The translations under genes were made by a program, and so were the position numbers. Below, in pieces: positions 7,800 to 14,826 of a stretch of 18,605 nucleotides of DNA (positions within the stretch are counted from its first letter, which is position 1; each line of letters opens with the position of its first letter). Where the stretch lies: contig JAEZGQ010000036.1 in assembly GCA_023416895.1 (NCBI GenBank), forward strand, positions 1 through 18,605. The letters are read 5' to 3'. Below the pieces are notes generated by a model. That model saw only the letters and a program-made list of their open reading frames with translations, did not search any database and was not told the DNA's origin. Source of the stretch: Bacillota bacterium. GTDB taxonomy: Bacteria; Bacillota; Clostridia; Christensenellales; CAG-138.

Positions 7800-9626
7800 T
7801 TATTCCACCGTTACGGACTTGGCGAGGTTACGCGGCTTGTCGATGTCGCAGCCCTTCAAAAGTGCCACATAGTAGGCAAAAAGCTGAAGCGGCAAAATAG
7901 AAAGGGAAGGAAGCACCAATTCGTCGCACTTGGGAAGCCAAATCACGTGGTCGGCGGTTTCTGCGACGGCGGCAGCGTCTTGGGTTGCTATGGCAAGTAC
8001 GGTTGCGCCGCGCGCTTTTACCTCGCGGATGTTGCTAAGCATTTTTTCGCGGAGCGGTGCGTAGGTGCAAAGCGCCACCACAAGCGTTCCCTTTTCGATC
8101 AGGGAAATGGTGCCGTGCTTCAGTTCGCCCGCCGCATACGCGTCCGAATGGATGTAGGAAATTTCTTTAAGCTTTAAAGAGCCTTCCAGCGCAAGCGCGT
8201 AATCGAGGTTGCGGCCGATGAAGAAAATGTCGCGGCTGTCGAAAAACAGCGAGGCGAGGTACTGCGTGCGCTCGCGCTCATCAAGAAGCTTTTGGGCGAG
8301 ATCGGGCAGCGCATGGAATGCTGAAAGCGCGCTTTCAACGGCATCGTCGGGCAAACGACCCTTAAGCTCGGCAAGCTTGAGCGCGATGAGGTACAAAACC
8401 GTAAGCTGCGCGCTGTAAGCCTTGGTGGTTGCAACGGCAATTTCAGGGCCGGCCCAGGTGTACATCACATCCTCGCTTTCGGCAGCGATGGTACTGCCCA
8501 CCACGTTTACGACGCTTAATATGCGCGAACCGCGCTTCTTCGCCTCGCGCATGGCAAACAACGTATCGATCGTTTCACCAGACTGGCTGATGACGATGGT
8601 GAGCGTGTTTTTCGTAATGAACGGGTCGCTGTAGCGGAATTCCGAGGCGAGTTCAGCGCTTACGGGAATGCCCACAAGCTTTTCGAGGTACATTTTGCCG
8701 ATAAAGCCCACATGGTATGCCGACCCGCAGGCGACGATGTATATGCGATCCACATTTTTCAGGGTGTCTTCGGTGATGTGCTTGAGTTCTAAGTCGATCT
8801 TCCCCTTATGGATGCGAGGGCCGAGCGTGCTCTTGATAACCGTGGGCTGCTCCATGATTTCCTTGAGCATGAAGTGCGGCCAGCCGCCCTTTTCCGCAGC
8901 GTCCGCGTTCCAACTGATGTGCTCCGGCTCTTTTCTGACGCGCTCACCGTAGCGGTCAAACAGCGTTACGCCCTCACGCGTGAGCACGGCGTACTCGTAC
9001 TCGCTCAAACGCACGACCTCGCGCGTGTGTGAGAGAATGGCCGGCACGTCGGAGGCGATGAAGTTTTCGCCGTTGCCAAGACCAATGATGAGGGGGCTAT
9101 CCTTCCTTACGGCGATGAGCTGGTTAGGATAATCCGCAAACACAATGCCCAGCGCGAACGAACCCACCAAAAGGTTTACCGCCTCGCGCACGGCGGAAAG
9201 CGGGTCGCCCTTGTAGTAAAAGTCGATGAGCTGCACGACGATTTCCGTATCGGTATCGGAATCGAAGGTGTAGCCGTGTGCGCTTAAAAACTCGCGAAGC
9301 TCAATGTAGTTTTCGATGATGCCGTTGTGCACAAGTGCCACCTTGCCGCTGTGGGAAAGGTGCGGGTGCGAGTTGGCGTCCGAGGGTTCGCCGTGCGTCG
9401 CCCAGCGCGTGTGGCCGATGCCACACGTTTGCGCCATACCCGCGCCGTTGCCGGTGAGTTCACGAAGCACGTTGAGGCGGCCCATGGCCTTGTAAACACA
9501 AAGCCCGTTGTCGCTTGCGAGCGCGAGACCTGAGGAGTCGTAACCGCGGTACTCAAGTTTTTCAAGCGCGTTCAAAATCAGCGACGCCGCCTGATGCGGC
9601 CCTACATAGCCTACAATTCCGCACAT
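7800..9626 (-). CDS. glmS: Glutamine-fructose-6-phosphate aminotransferase (isomerizing)
   Basis: A 608-residue enzyme of full family length that makes glucosamine 6-phosphate from fructose 6-phosphate and glutamine, the entry step to UDP-GlcNAc and peptidoglycan. The start must be ATG at 9626, because it places Cys2 (MCGIVGYVG) at the mature N-terminus as the glutaminase nucleophile; AAGGAG lies 9 bases upstream. The open frame runs 25 codons further upstream but that part is leader. The N-terminal class II glutaminase domain (about 1-220) is followed by two SIS sugar-isomerase domains, with CGSAYHVG, SQSGETIDT and AGELKHG as landmarks, and the conserved end LAKSVTVE. No key residue is missing. 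The PPC/DUF296 gene follows closely. Confidence 0.97.
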   Translation of the reverse strand: MCGIVGYVGPHQAASLILNALEKLEYRGYDSSGLALASDNGLCVYKAMGRLNVLRELTGNGAGMAQTCGIGHTRWATHGEPSDANSHPHLSHSGKVALVHNGIIENYIELREFLSAHGYTFDSDTDTEIVVQLIDFYYKGDPLSAVREAVNLLVGSFALGIVFADYPNQLIAVRKDSPLIIGLGNGENFIASDVPAILSHTREVVRLSEYEYAVLTREGVTLFDRYGERVRKEPEHISWNADAAEKGGWPHFMLKEIMEQPTVIKSTLGPRIHKGKIDLELKHITEDTLKNVDRIYIVACGSAYHVGFIGKMYLEKLVGIPVSAELASEFRYSDPFITKNTLTIVISQSGETIDTLFAMREAKKRGSRILSVVNVVGSTIAAESEDVMYTWAGPEIAVATTKAYSAQLTVLYLIALKLAELKGRLPDDAVESALSAFHALPDLAQKLLDERERTQYLASLFFDSRDIFFIGRNLDYALALEGSLKLKEISYIHSDAYAAGELKHGTISLIEKGTLVVALCTYAPLREKMLSNIREVKARGATVLAIATQDAAAVAETADHVIWLPKCDELVLPSLSILPLQLFAYYVALLKGCDIDKPRNLAKSVTVE

Positions 9627-9689
9627 GGTGAAATTCTCCTTACATAAAAAGCTTTTTTGCGCCTCGCGCTGGAAAAGAGGAAACCCAAA

Positions 9690-9711
9690 GGCCGCCCGCA
9701 ACAGGGCGGCC
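9690..9711 (-). terminator. GC-rich hairpin between the serine hydrolase gene and glmS
   Basis: A perfect 8-bp stem GGCCGCCC / GGGCGGCC with a 6-base loop. On the minus strand it is followed by an interrupted T-rich stretch (TTTGGGTTTCCTCTTTT). It may terminate the serine hydrolase transcript, whose stop is 75 bases upstream. However, it also lies downstream of the likely glmS promoter, so it could act as a leader attenuator. Confidence 0.6.
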
Positions 9712-9727
9712 GCGGGATATACACAGT

Positions 9728-9756
9728 ATTTTATACAAATTAAGGCACTTTTGCCA
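9728..9756 (-). promoter_or_regulatory. Likely glmS promoter
   Basis: On the minus strand, TATAAAAT at 9728-9735 gives a -10 (TAAAAT), 17 bases from a weak -35 TGGCAA (9751-9756). The AT-rich patch stands out from its GC-rich surroundings. The leader to glmS would be about 95 bases and includes the 9690-9711 hairpin. Confidence 0.45.
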
Positions 9757-9785
9757 TGAACGAATAGTAAATTCTACTCCACCGA

Positions 9786-11591
9786 TCAAAGCACAGGGGG
9801 AAGGCGCTTTTGTTCTTGCGGCAAAGAGAGAAGTGCCGCATCGTTTTGCGCTACGGGCAGGCCTTTTGCGGTGGGGGTATAGAGGCGGTTCATGGTTTCG
9901 CTCAGGCGTTCCCCGCTTTTTTTGATGGCAGGCATGAGCCGTTTCATGAAGGCCGTCCGCGATACGCCGATGAGCTCTAAAAGCATCATTCCCGCCTTTT
10001 CGATGGAGGGAAGCTCGTCGAACTTCATCGAAAGGGTGCCATCCAAACGGTTGAGTATAAACGAATAAATGCGCACATGCGGCGTTTGTACAAACGGAAC
10101 CATCACATTGAGAACAGCCGTTTCGGGCGTAACCTCCCATATGCCGCGCGAGGCGGCTGCAAAGGTTTGGCCACGCATGGCAACGGCGCAAGGGAGCCAT
10201 GCGCCGCTTTGGTCAACGACAATGGTGTTGCGTTCGGCATATTCATAAAAAGTGATACAAAGCGTTGTGCCGCGGCGGGAAAAGCGCACGAGCTCCGTGC
10301 CCGTGGTAAAATTGCCCTGCACGCATTGGATGGCGAGCGGAAACAGCCCCGAGGGGTTTTGCTCCATGCGAAATTCCTTTTCGTGAAGCAAATCCGAAAG
10401 CTCGTCAAAAACATCGGCCTTCGTTTTGGGGCCACGCAACTCCTTGGGAAAGTCAACATCAAGCTTGCTCTCGACCGTACGCAACGAGGCGAGTGCGGCG
10501 GGGTTTTCAGGAAGTGGATGGCTTGATAGGCCAAAAAGCGACGCTTCCACAAGCCGCATCAAATCGCCGCGCGCGAAAAGATCCGCGCAGCCCGAAAACA
10601 TGGCGACCACCGCGTTGTATGACGGGAACACCATCACATACTGCCCAAACGCTCCGTTGAACTGATACGAACCGTCGCTGTTGGTCCAAATCTGGTAGCC
10701 GTAGCCGCCGCTGGCGTCTCCCGAGAAGGTGTCACATTGCTTCGATGTGGCGGCGCATACCCAAGCCTCGCTTACAATGCGTCTACCCTCCCACATGCCG
10801 TTTTGCAAGTAGAGCTGGCCGAGCTTGGCGGCATCCTCCAACCTGAGATAGAGCCCCCAACCGCCTTTTTCTACGCCCTGCGGGCAAACCTCCCATGCCG
10901 CTTCCTCGATGCCAAGCGGCGCAAAAAGGCGGGAGCGCAGGTACTCCATAAGCGGCATACCGGTTTTCTTCACGAGAATGGCCGCAAGTATGTAGGTGTT
11001 CATGGAGTTGTACTCAAACGACGTGCCCGGGTCGAACTTCGGGAGGGACTCCATAAACATCTTCACCCAATTTTCGTCGAGCATGGAGCCCACTTCGTTG
11101 AAGCGGTTGCCCGTTTGCATGGTAAGAAGCTGGCGCACGGTGGCTACCTTGTGCTGGCGCAGATAATTGGTGGGCATAAGTTCCGGGAAAATATCGGAAA
11201 GGCTTTCGTCAAGCGACAGCCTTCCCTCGTCTACAGCGATGCCGATTGCTGTGCCGGTAATGCTTTTGCTCATCGAATAGAGCATGTAAGGATAATCGGC
11301 GCGATAGGGTGCCCAGTACCCTTCGGATACTACCTTGCCGTTTACAAGCACCATCAGTGCGTGCGGAGCCACACCCGCTTGGCGTGCGTCGAGCTCGCGG
11401 TAAAGCCGCTCAAGCGTAGACGAGCCAAGCCCCTCTGCCTCAGGTGTGCTGCGCGGCAACGGGGACGATTTTTGCCCACCGCTTTGCGCACTTTGCTGAA
11501 GCCGGAATCCGTAAGATGGGATGTTCGCAAGATCGTGCCGCAGAAGCTTGATCATAAGGTCAAGGCTTCTCATCTGAATGGAAAGATCCAT
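9786..11591 (-). CDS. Serine hydrolase, beta-lactamase/class C family
   Basis: A 601-residue protein. Residues about 45-360 match the beta-lactamase-related serine hydrolase fold (class C, esterase EstB and D-aminopeptidase relatives). The nucleophile motif SxxK is SMSK at 106-109. The Tyr motif is YNSMN at 194-198. A glycine-rich third motif (NGAFGQYVMVFP) occupies the KTG/HxG position. No signal peptide or membrane segment is seen, so it is probably cytoplasmic. Residues 360-601 are an additional domain I do not recognise, with a regular beta-rich look; family members often carry such C-terminal extensions. The start ATG at 11591 has AAGGGG 6 bases upstream. No clear own promoter is seen in the 87 bases before it, so read-through from the DUF975 genes is possible. 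The substrate cannot be predicted. Confidence 0.82.
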   Translation of the reverse strand: MDLSIQMRSLDLMIKLLRHDLANIPSYGFRLQQSAQSGGQKSSPLPRSTPEAEGLGSSTLERLYRELDARQAGVAPHALMVLVNGKVVSEGYWAPYRADYPYMLYSMSKSITGTAIGIAVDEGRLSLDESLSDIFPELMPTNYLRQHKVATVRQLLTMQTGNRFNEVGSMLDENWVKMFMESLPKFDPGTSFEYNSMNTYILAAILVKKTGMPLMEYLRSRLFAPLGIEEAAWEVCPQGVEKGGWGLYLRLEDAAKLGQLYLQNGMWEGRRIVSEAWVCAATSKQCDTFSGDASGGYGYQIWTNSDGSYQFNGAFGQYVMVFPSYNAVVAMFSGCADLFARGDLMRLVEASLFGLSSHPLPENPAALASLRTVESKLDVDFPKELRGPKTKADVFDELSDLLHEKEFRMEQNPSGLFPLAIQCVQGNFTTGTELVRFSRRGTTLCITFYEYAERNTIVVDQSGAWLPCAVAMRGQTFAAASRGIWEVTPETAVLNVMVPFVQTPHVRIYSFILNRLDGTLSMKFDELPSIEKAGMMLLELIGVSRTAFMKRLMPAIKKSGERLSETMNRLYTPTAKGLPVAQNDAALLSLPQEQKRLPPVL

Positions 11592-11606
11592 AAACTGCCC
11601 CTTTTG

Positions 11607-11649
11607 AAAAAGCCAGACGGCACGCTAAATGCGAGGCGGGGCGTCCGGC
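11607..11649 (-). terminator. Intrinsic terminator after the first DUF975 gene
   Basis: An 8-bp stem, GCCGGACG / CGTCTGGC on the minus strand (one G-T pair), with a 22-base loop that contains a small inner stem, followed by five T. It lies 30 bases past the DUF975 stop and ends only 16 bases before the serine hydrolase start. Confidence 0.7.
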
Positions 11650-11678
11650 TTTTGTAAATGTTGAAAACGGTAGCTCGC

Positions 11679-12398
11679 TTAGTTTGCGTTGAGCGGAATG
11701 CCCTGGCCGGTGCGGTCGAGGTAGAAGGCGGCCATGGAGGTCTGCACGTAGGGAATCAGCCACAAATAGCCGATGCCGAAGGTAAGAGCGGCCAAAAGCG
11801 CCCAGCCGATGAAGCTGAGTTGCAGGCAGAACAGCCGCCCTTTGTGGCCGGCCATGAGCCGCTTGCTTTCGTTGACTGCCTCTCGGATGCCCATTTCGGG
11901 GTGCTGTGCCATCAGAAACGGCGCCATGTAGTAGCGGTAGGCTGCGATGATGCCCGGAATTACCAGAAGAAGCGACCAAAGAAACACGAAAAGCCCCATG
12001 AAGAGCACCAATCCAAACGCCTTCAAAAAGATGCCGAAGCGGGAAAACAGCGTGGAAAGGTTAGACTTGTTGTTGCAAAGGTCGATGTAGAACAGGTCGT
12101 GGCCAAGGCTCAGGGAAGCGATAAGCGAGGAACCCGCAAGGCTCAGCGCGATGGAAAGCAGAAGCGAGATCCCGGAAAGACCGTTGAAATAGCCGTAGCT
12201 GTAGAAGTAGGCCGCACTGCCGGAGACCGCCGCCGCGACGCCGGAAGCGATGCCCTGAATGGCAAAGCAGCAGATGCTAAAGAGCAGGCTTGTGCCCAGC
12301 GCAATACCCCAGTTGCCCTTAAGCTTATCGCGCGCGATGCGTCTGAAATCCCATGCGCGGAATTCGGCACGTGGGGTATCCATGTGCGTGGATTCCAT
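11679..12398 (-). CDS. DUF975 family integral membrane protein (copy 1)
   Basis: A 239-residue multi-pass membrane protein. The cytosolic start contains FRRIARDKLKGNW, the DUF975 opening motif. About five hydrophobic segments follow (roughly residues 33-62, 74-98, 125-155, 185-210 and a final one). Between them are conserved stretches FYIDLCNNK, STLFSRF, VIPGIIAAYRY and AVNESKRLMAGHK. The end has AFYLDRTGQG. The start ATG at 12398 follows AAGGAGG at 8 bases; an upstream in-frame ATG at 12452 has no such site. It is clearly paralogous to the next gene upstream (12520-13251). The function of DUF975 proteins is unknown; they resemble small permease-like or stress-related membrane proteins, but I would not assign a role. 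Confidence 0.85.
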   Translation of the reverse strand: MESTHMDTPRAEFRAWDFRRIARDKLKGNWGIALGTSLLFSICCFAIQGIASGVAAAVSGSAAYFYSYGYFNGLSGISLLLSIALSLAGSSLIASLSLGHDLFYIDLCNNKSNLSTLFSRFGIFLKAFGLVLFMGLFVFLWSLLLVIPGIIAAYRYYMAPFLMAQHPEMGIREAVNESKRLMAGHKGRLFCLQLSFIGWALLAALTFGIGYLWLIPYVQTSMAAFYLDRTGQGIPLNAN

Positions 12399-12472
12399 TA
12401 ATGAAACCTCCTTAAAAATGGTGAAATGATACCAAGGTCGGCTGCGCCCCAAAACGGCCTTCTATGTATAAT

Positions 12473-12501
12473 AGTATAACAGCCGTATGGAAAAAATGAA
12501 A
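12473..12501 (-). promoter_or_regulatory. Possible promoter of DUF975 copy 1
   Basis: In the 121-base gap between the two DUF975 genes the minus strand shows a -10 TATACT (12473-12478), with a poor -35 TTTCAT at 17-base spacing (12496-12501). Copy 1 may be transcribed from here as well as by read-through from copy 2, since I see no strong terminator in the gap. Confidence 0.4.
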
Positions 12502-12519
12502 TAGCGTGAACCGCACGGC

Positions 12520-13251
12520 TTACGAAGGTTTGGGGGTGTTGAGAAGCTCGCCCTGTCCCGTGCGGTCAAGGTAAAATGCGGCACGTGCGGCGCAGCGGTA
12601 TGGGTTCAGCCACAGTAAGCCGATGCCAAGCGTAAGCACGCAAAGAAGCCACCAACCGAAAAAGCTTAGGTCGAGGCAAAAAAGCCGCCACTTGTGTCCA
12701 AGCATCAGATCCTTACTTTCCTGTACGGCGTCGATGGCGCTCATGTGTGGGTTCTGCGCAAGGATATAGGGCGCAAGCGCGTAGCGGTATGCTGCGACGA
12801 TGCCGGGTATCACAAAAAGGAGTGACCATAAAAACATAAACAACCCCATGTAAAGCCGCTGTCCAACAGCTTTTCCGAAAATGGAGAAGCGGGAAAACAG
12901 CGTGGAAAAGCTTGGGTTCTTGTTGTTGCAAAGGTCGATGTAGAACATGTTGTGCCCAAGCTGTATGGATGAACCTACAATCAGCATGATGACAAAATAA
13001 AAGAGAGCAACCGTAGCAATTGTTGGCGATGCGGCATTTATCGTGGTCAATGCCGCAGGCGTGGGCAGGTTCGCGTGCACATAAAAGTCGCTGAGCCGCT
13101 CACGAAGCGCCGAAGTATTCAGGTGGATTTCCGTGCCGCCGTTCGACCCTCCGAGGATGCCCGCTACCAAGGTGATAAGAAGCGCAAACCACCATTTGCC
13201 GCTGAGCTTATCGCGTGCGATGCCGCGATAGTCAGAACTTACATATTCCAT
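12520..13251 (-). CDS. DUF975 family integral membrane protein (copy 2)
   Basis: A 243-residue membrane protein, paralogous to the downstream DUF975 gene. The N-terminal YRGIARDKLSGKWW motif matches the family. Shared blocks include FYIDLCNNK, STLFSRFSIFGKA, FLWSLLFVIPGIVAAYRY, AVQESKDLMLGHKWRLFCL and AFYLDRTGQGELLN. The region between the first and second membrane segments (about residues 35-70, NGGTEIHLNTSALRERLSDF) differs from the paralogue and may be the exposed loop. Start ATG at 13251 follows GGGGAGG with 5-base spacing. It is first in a likely two-gene unit. Function unknown. Confidence 0.85.
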   Translation of the reverse strand: MEYVSSDYRGIARDKLSGKWWFALLITLVAGILGGSNGGTEIHLNTSALRERLSDFYVHANLPTPAALTTINAASPTIATVALFYFVIMLIVGSSIQLGHNMFYIDLCNNKNPSFSTLFSRFSIFGKAVGQRLYMGLFMFLWSLLFVIPGIVAAYRYALAPYILAQNPHMSAIDAVQESKDLMLGHKWRLFCLDLSFFGWWLLCVLTLGIGLLWLNPYRCAARAAFYLDRTGQGELLNTPKPS

Positions 13252-13298
13252 AAAAACCTCCCCATATCGAAGGCGGTTCCTTGCCGCCTACAAGGATA

Positions 13299-13307
13299 AG
13301 TATAGCA
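13299..13307 (-). promoter_or_regulatory. Extended -10 promoter of DUF975 copy 2
   Basis: TGC-TATACT on the minus strand is an extended -10 element. No good -35 hexamer is present, as the upstream bases are the T-tract of the DUF1292 terminator. The leader includes a 6-bp stem (AGGCGG / CCGCCT, 13270-13288). Confidence 0.4.
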
Positions 13308-13328
13308 TATGTGGAAGAAAAATGCCGT

Positions 13329-13361
13329 AAAAAAAAGAATGGTGGAAAAATTCCACCATTC
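13329..13361 (-). terminator. Intrinsic terminator of the DUF1292 gene
   Basis: A perfect 11-bp stem GAATGGTGGAA / TTCCACCATTC (13337-13347 and 13351-13361) with a 3-base loop. On the minus strand it is followed by eight T. It lies 22 bases after the DUF1292 stop. Confidence 0.95.
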
Positions 13362-13383
13362 CGGACCATTTGCTTTGCGTTGC

Positions 13384-13743
13384 TTAGTCGTTGCAGCCGC
13401 AGCCACAGCCGCCGTGGTTGTGTTCTTCGCCTTCTTCGTCGCAATCGTCGCAGCCGCAACCGCAGCCGCACTCGTGGTTGAGGCGTTCTTCGGCGATGGC
13501 AGCAAGCGCGTCCATCTTCGCGTCGTCGGCGGGGAGGAACTCCTCTACGTCGCCGTTGACAACGACCTTCATGATGTACACATCCTGCTCGGCCTCTTCT
13601 TCGCCCTCTTCGTCGTCGGAAGCGGAGAGATCCATAAGTACGGCATACTCTTCGTCTTCGTATTCAAAATAGTCAATAACGTCCAGCGTAAATTCATTGC
13701 CGTCGTCATCGGTAAACGTGACGAGGTCCCTTTCTTCTTCCAT
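13384..13743 (-). CDS. DUF1292 (YrzB-like) acidic protein with Cys/His-rich tail
   Basis: A 119-residue acidic protein. Residues 1-85 match DUF1292: an N-terminal TFTDDDGNEF block, then VIDYFEYEDEEYAVL, an acidic loop (DDEEGEEEAEQ), DVYIMKV and FLPADDAKMDALAAIAEERLN. Family function is unknown; relatives (YrzB) are common in Bacillota, often beside yrrK/yrvJ-type genes, which is not the case here. Unusually, residues 90-117 form a tail with eight Cys and three His in CGC repeats (ECGCGCGCDDC, then HNHGGCGCGC), which suggests metal binding. The start ATG at 13743 has only a modest site (AAAGGCGG, about 8 bases away). The gene has its own promoter and a strong terminator, so it is monocistronic. 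Confidence 0.85.
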   Translation of the reverse strand: MEEERDLVTFTDDDGNEFTLDVIDYFEYEDEEYAVLMDLSASDDEEGEEEAEQDVYIMKVVVNGDVEEFLPADDAKMDALAAIAEERLNHECGCGCGCDDCDEEGEEHNHGGCGCGCND

Positions 13744-13787
13744 GGTGGTATCCGCCTTTCAAAACAAATATTCAGATTTCTAAGGCT

Positions 13788-13817
13788 ATTCTACCCTATG
13801 CGGCGGGATTCTAGCAA
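13788..13817 (-). promoter_or_regulatory. Promoter of the DUF1292 gene
   Basis: On the minus strand, -35 TTGCTA (13812-13817), 18-base spacer, -10 TAGAAT (13788-13793). The leader would be about 40 bases. Confidence 0.55.
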
Positions 13818-13898
13818 GAGCGGTTTACATGAATTCAAATTTGCGTTACCATATTTTCATATACTGGTACGGATTTTAAGGCGGCGGAGGAAGAAGGC

Positions 13899-14360
13899 AT
13901 GTTTCAGGCGCGTTGGAGCTTTGGCAGAGAAAACTTTGATCGGGTGCGTCAGCTTCGCAGCGCGTGCTTTGTAGAGGAGCAGGGCATTGGTGAAAATGAG
14001 GAGTTTGATGCGTTTGACGGCGTCAGCGCGCACCTTTTTGTGGAGGATTCATCGGGCGAGCCCATCGCGGTAGGGCGCATGTTCCCCGATGGGGAAACGA
14101 CGAGAATCGGGCGCATATGCGTTGCGCCGGCGTTTCGTGGCCGGCTTTACGATGACCTTGTGCTTCGCATTTTGCTTTACAAAGCCGAGGGGCTTGCCGG
14201 AAACACGGTTGTTACCTGCCCTCCGGAGAAGGACGCGCAGTTTTATGAACGGTTTGGCTTTGCGCGCGAGGGCGAGCCGTTTTTTGAAAGAAATGCCCTG
14301 CGCGTAAAGCTTTGCGTGCCGCGCGATAAAATTGTATGGCCCAAGGAATGCGGCGGCTGA
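13899..14360 (+). CDS. GNAT family N-acetyltransferase (ElaA/YitI-like)
   Basis: A 153-residue GNAT protein. The order is typical of this branch: LRSACFVEEQGIGENEEFD, then HLFVED, IAVGRMF, TRIGRICVAPAFRGR, and a C-terminal FYERFGFAREGEPF. Members acetylate small amines or protein N-termini from acetyl-CoA; the substrate is unknown. The pyrophosphate-binding loop is unusual: the normal R-x-x-G-x-G/A reads RGRLYDD, so the second glycine position is lost. This could weaken CoA binding or simply be lineage-specific. The start ATG at 13899 follows GGAGG with 8-base spacing. It is the only plus-strand protein gene in the left three quarters of the window and is divergent from the DUF1292 gene. An AT-rich stretch at 13838-13870 probably holds its promoter (-10 TATACT at 13860-13865), but I see no convincing -35. 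Confidence 0.85.
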   Translation: MFQARWSFGRENFDRVRQLRSACFVEEQGIGENEEFDAFDGVSAHLFVEDSSGEPIAVGRMFPDGETTRIGRICVAPAFRGRLYDDLVLRILLYKAEGLAGNTVVTCPPEKDAQFYERFGFAREGEPFFERNALRVKLCVPRDKIVWPKECGG

Positions 14361-14434
14361 CGAGCCGCGCACGTCTTAGTTTTTACCGCATTTTTACGCC
14401 AAAAATGCAAAAAACGGACAGGCCAAAAAAACGC

Positions 14435-14463
14435 TTGCAATCGTATGATAAATTGACTATAAT
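14435..14463 (+). promoter_or_regulatory. Promoter of the tRNA-Thr gene
   Basis: -35 TTGCAA (14435-14440), 17-base spacer, consensus -10 TATAAT (14458-14463). The tRNA 5' end is 47 bases after the -10. This is one of the strongest promoter matches in the window. Confidence 0.85.
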
Positions 14464-14509
14464 ACTAAGCGTTCCGCGCGTTTACGGAAAAGGTTGAAAA
14501 AGTGAATAT

Positions 14510-14585
14510 GCTGGTGTAGCTCAGTCGGTAGAGCACGTCATTGGTAATGACGAGGTAGGCAGTTCGAATCTGCTCACCAGCTCCA
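14510..14585 (+). tRNA. tRNA-Thr, anticodon GGT
   Basis: A 76-base cloverleaf with encoded CCA. Acceptor stem GCTGGTG / CACCAGC, D-arm GCTC / GAGC, anticodon stem CGTCA / TGACG around loop TTGGTAA (anticodon GGT, reading ACC), T-arm with loop TTCGAAT, discriminator T and CCA at 14583-14585. All stems pair, so this copy looks functional. It is expressed from its own promoter and followed by a long hairpin. Confidence 0.97.
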
Positions 14586-14630
14586 AAACAAACAGCCCGT
14601 CCACAGGACGGGCTGTTTGTTTTGGAGCTG
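14578..14630 (+). terminator. Long perfect hairpin / terminator of tRNA-Thr, overlapping the tRNA 3' end
   Basis: A perfect 25-bp inverted repeat: arms 14578-14602 and 14606-14630, loop ACA. The core GCCCGTCC / GGACGGGC is followed by TGTTTGTTTT, so it can act as an intrinsic terminator on the plus strand. The left arm includes the last eight bases of the tRNA (CAGCTCCA), so the precursor can pair its own 3' end into the hairpin. Confidence 0.85.
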
Positions 14631-14667
14631 ATATACATATGCACGGCCTACCTCTACGCATTGCCAA
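14624..14667 (-). repeat. Degenerate inverted copy of the tRNA-Thr 3' half
   Basis: Read on the minus strand, this 44-base stretch starts TTGGCAATG, contains AGAGGTAGGC and ends CAGCTCC. The tRNA from its anticodon to the discriminator plus CC (14541-14584) reads TTGGTAATG, GAGGTAGGC, CAGCTCC and is also 44 bases. It is the outward extension of the terminator palindrome, with the T-arm part diverged. Confidence 0.6.
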
Positions 14668-14798
14668 TTTGGTAATGACGGGGGCAGAGCCGAGCGCCGC
14701 CAGTGGCGGATGAAGCGAGGCGGAAGCCCAGTAAGGCAGGGAGCGTTAGGAAGCCGCTTCTGCGGCGACGCAGCGCGACCATGCCGAACTGCGGGCAG
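14668..14798 (+). other. Non-coding structured stretch between tRNA fragments
   Basis: It begins with a second forward piece of the anticodon arm (TTGGTAATGACG, 14669-14680), directly abutting the inverted copy at CCAATTTGG. It continues with GC-rich sequence holding small hairpins: CCGCC-AGT-GGCGG (14697-14709) and GCCGC-TTCT-GCGGC (14753-14766). I see no credible gene in it; the short open frames through it look spurious. It could be an insertion into a former second tRNA gene. Confidence 0.45.
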
Positions 14799-14826
14799 GG
14801 CAGTTCGAATCTGCTCACCAGCTCCA
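14799..14826 (+). repeat. 28-base direct duplicate of the tRNA-Thr 3' end
   Basis: Identical to 14558-14585: the T-arm, the 3' acceptor strand and CCA (GGCAGTTCGAATCTGCTC, then ACCAGCTCCA). The sequence before it does not fold into a tRNA, so this is a fragment, not a gene. Like the real tRNA it runs straight into a hairpin. It could be the relic of a second tRNA gene or an attachment-site-like duplication. Confidence 0.9.

Noticed and set aside
10737..12401. Long plus-strand open frames (306 and 247 codons) opposite the serine hydrolase and DUF975 genes
   Set aside because: Both are antisense shadows of clear genes in GC-rich DNA, with basic low-complexity composition and no ribosome site.
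13309..13974. 221-codon plus-strand frame across the DUF1292 gene
   Set aside because: Its Ala/Val-rich part is the antisense of the acidic and CGC-repeat coding sequence, and it runs over a terminator and both divergent promoters.
14388..14408. 8-bp AT-rich hairpin (GCATTTTT / AAAAATGC) after the GNAT gene
   Set aside because: It is followed by A-rich sequence on the plus strand and no T-tract on the minus strand, so it is not a standard terminator in either direction. A weak stem over the GNAT stop codon (14353-14368) is also too far from the next T-run.
14558..14826. Phage or integrative-element attachment sites flanking a small island
   Set aside because: The 28-base tRNA duplication looks like attL/attR, but only ~210 bp of non-coding DNA lies between the copies and no integrase is in the window.
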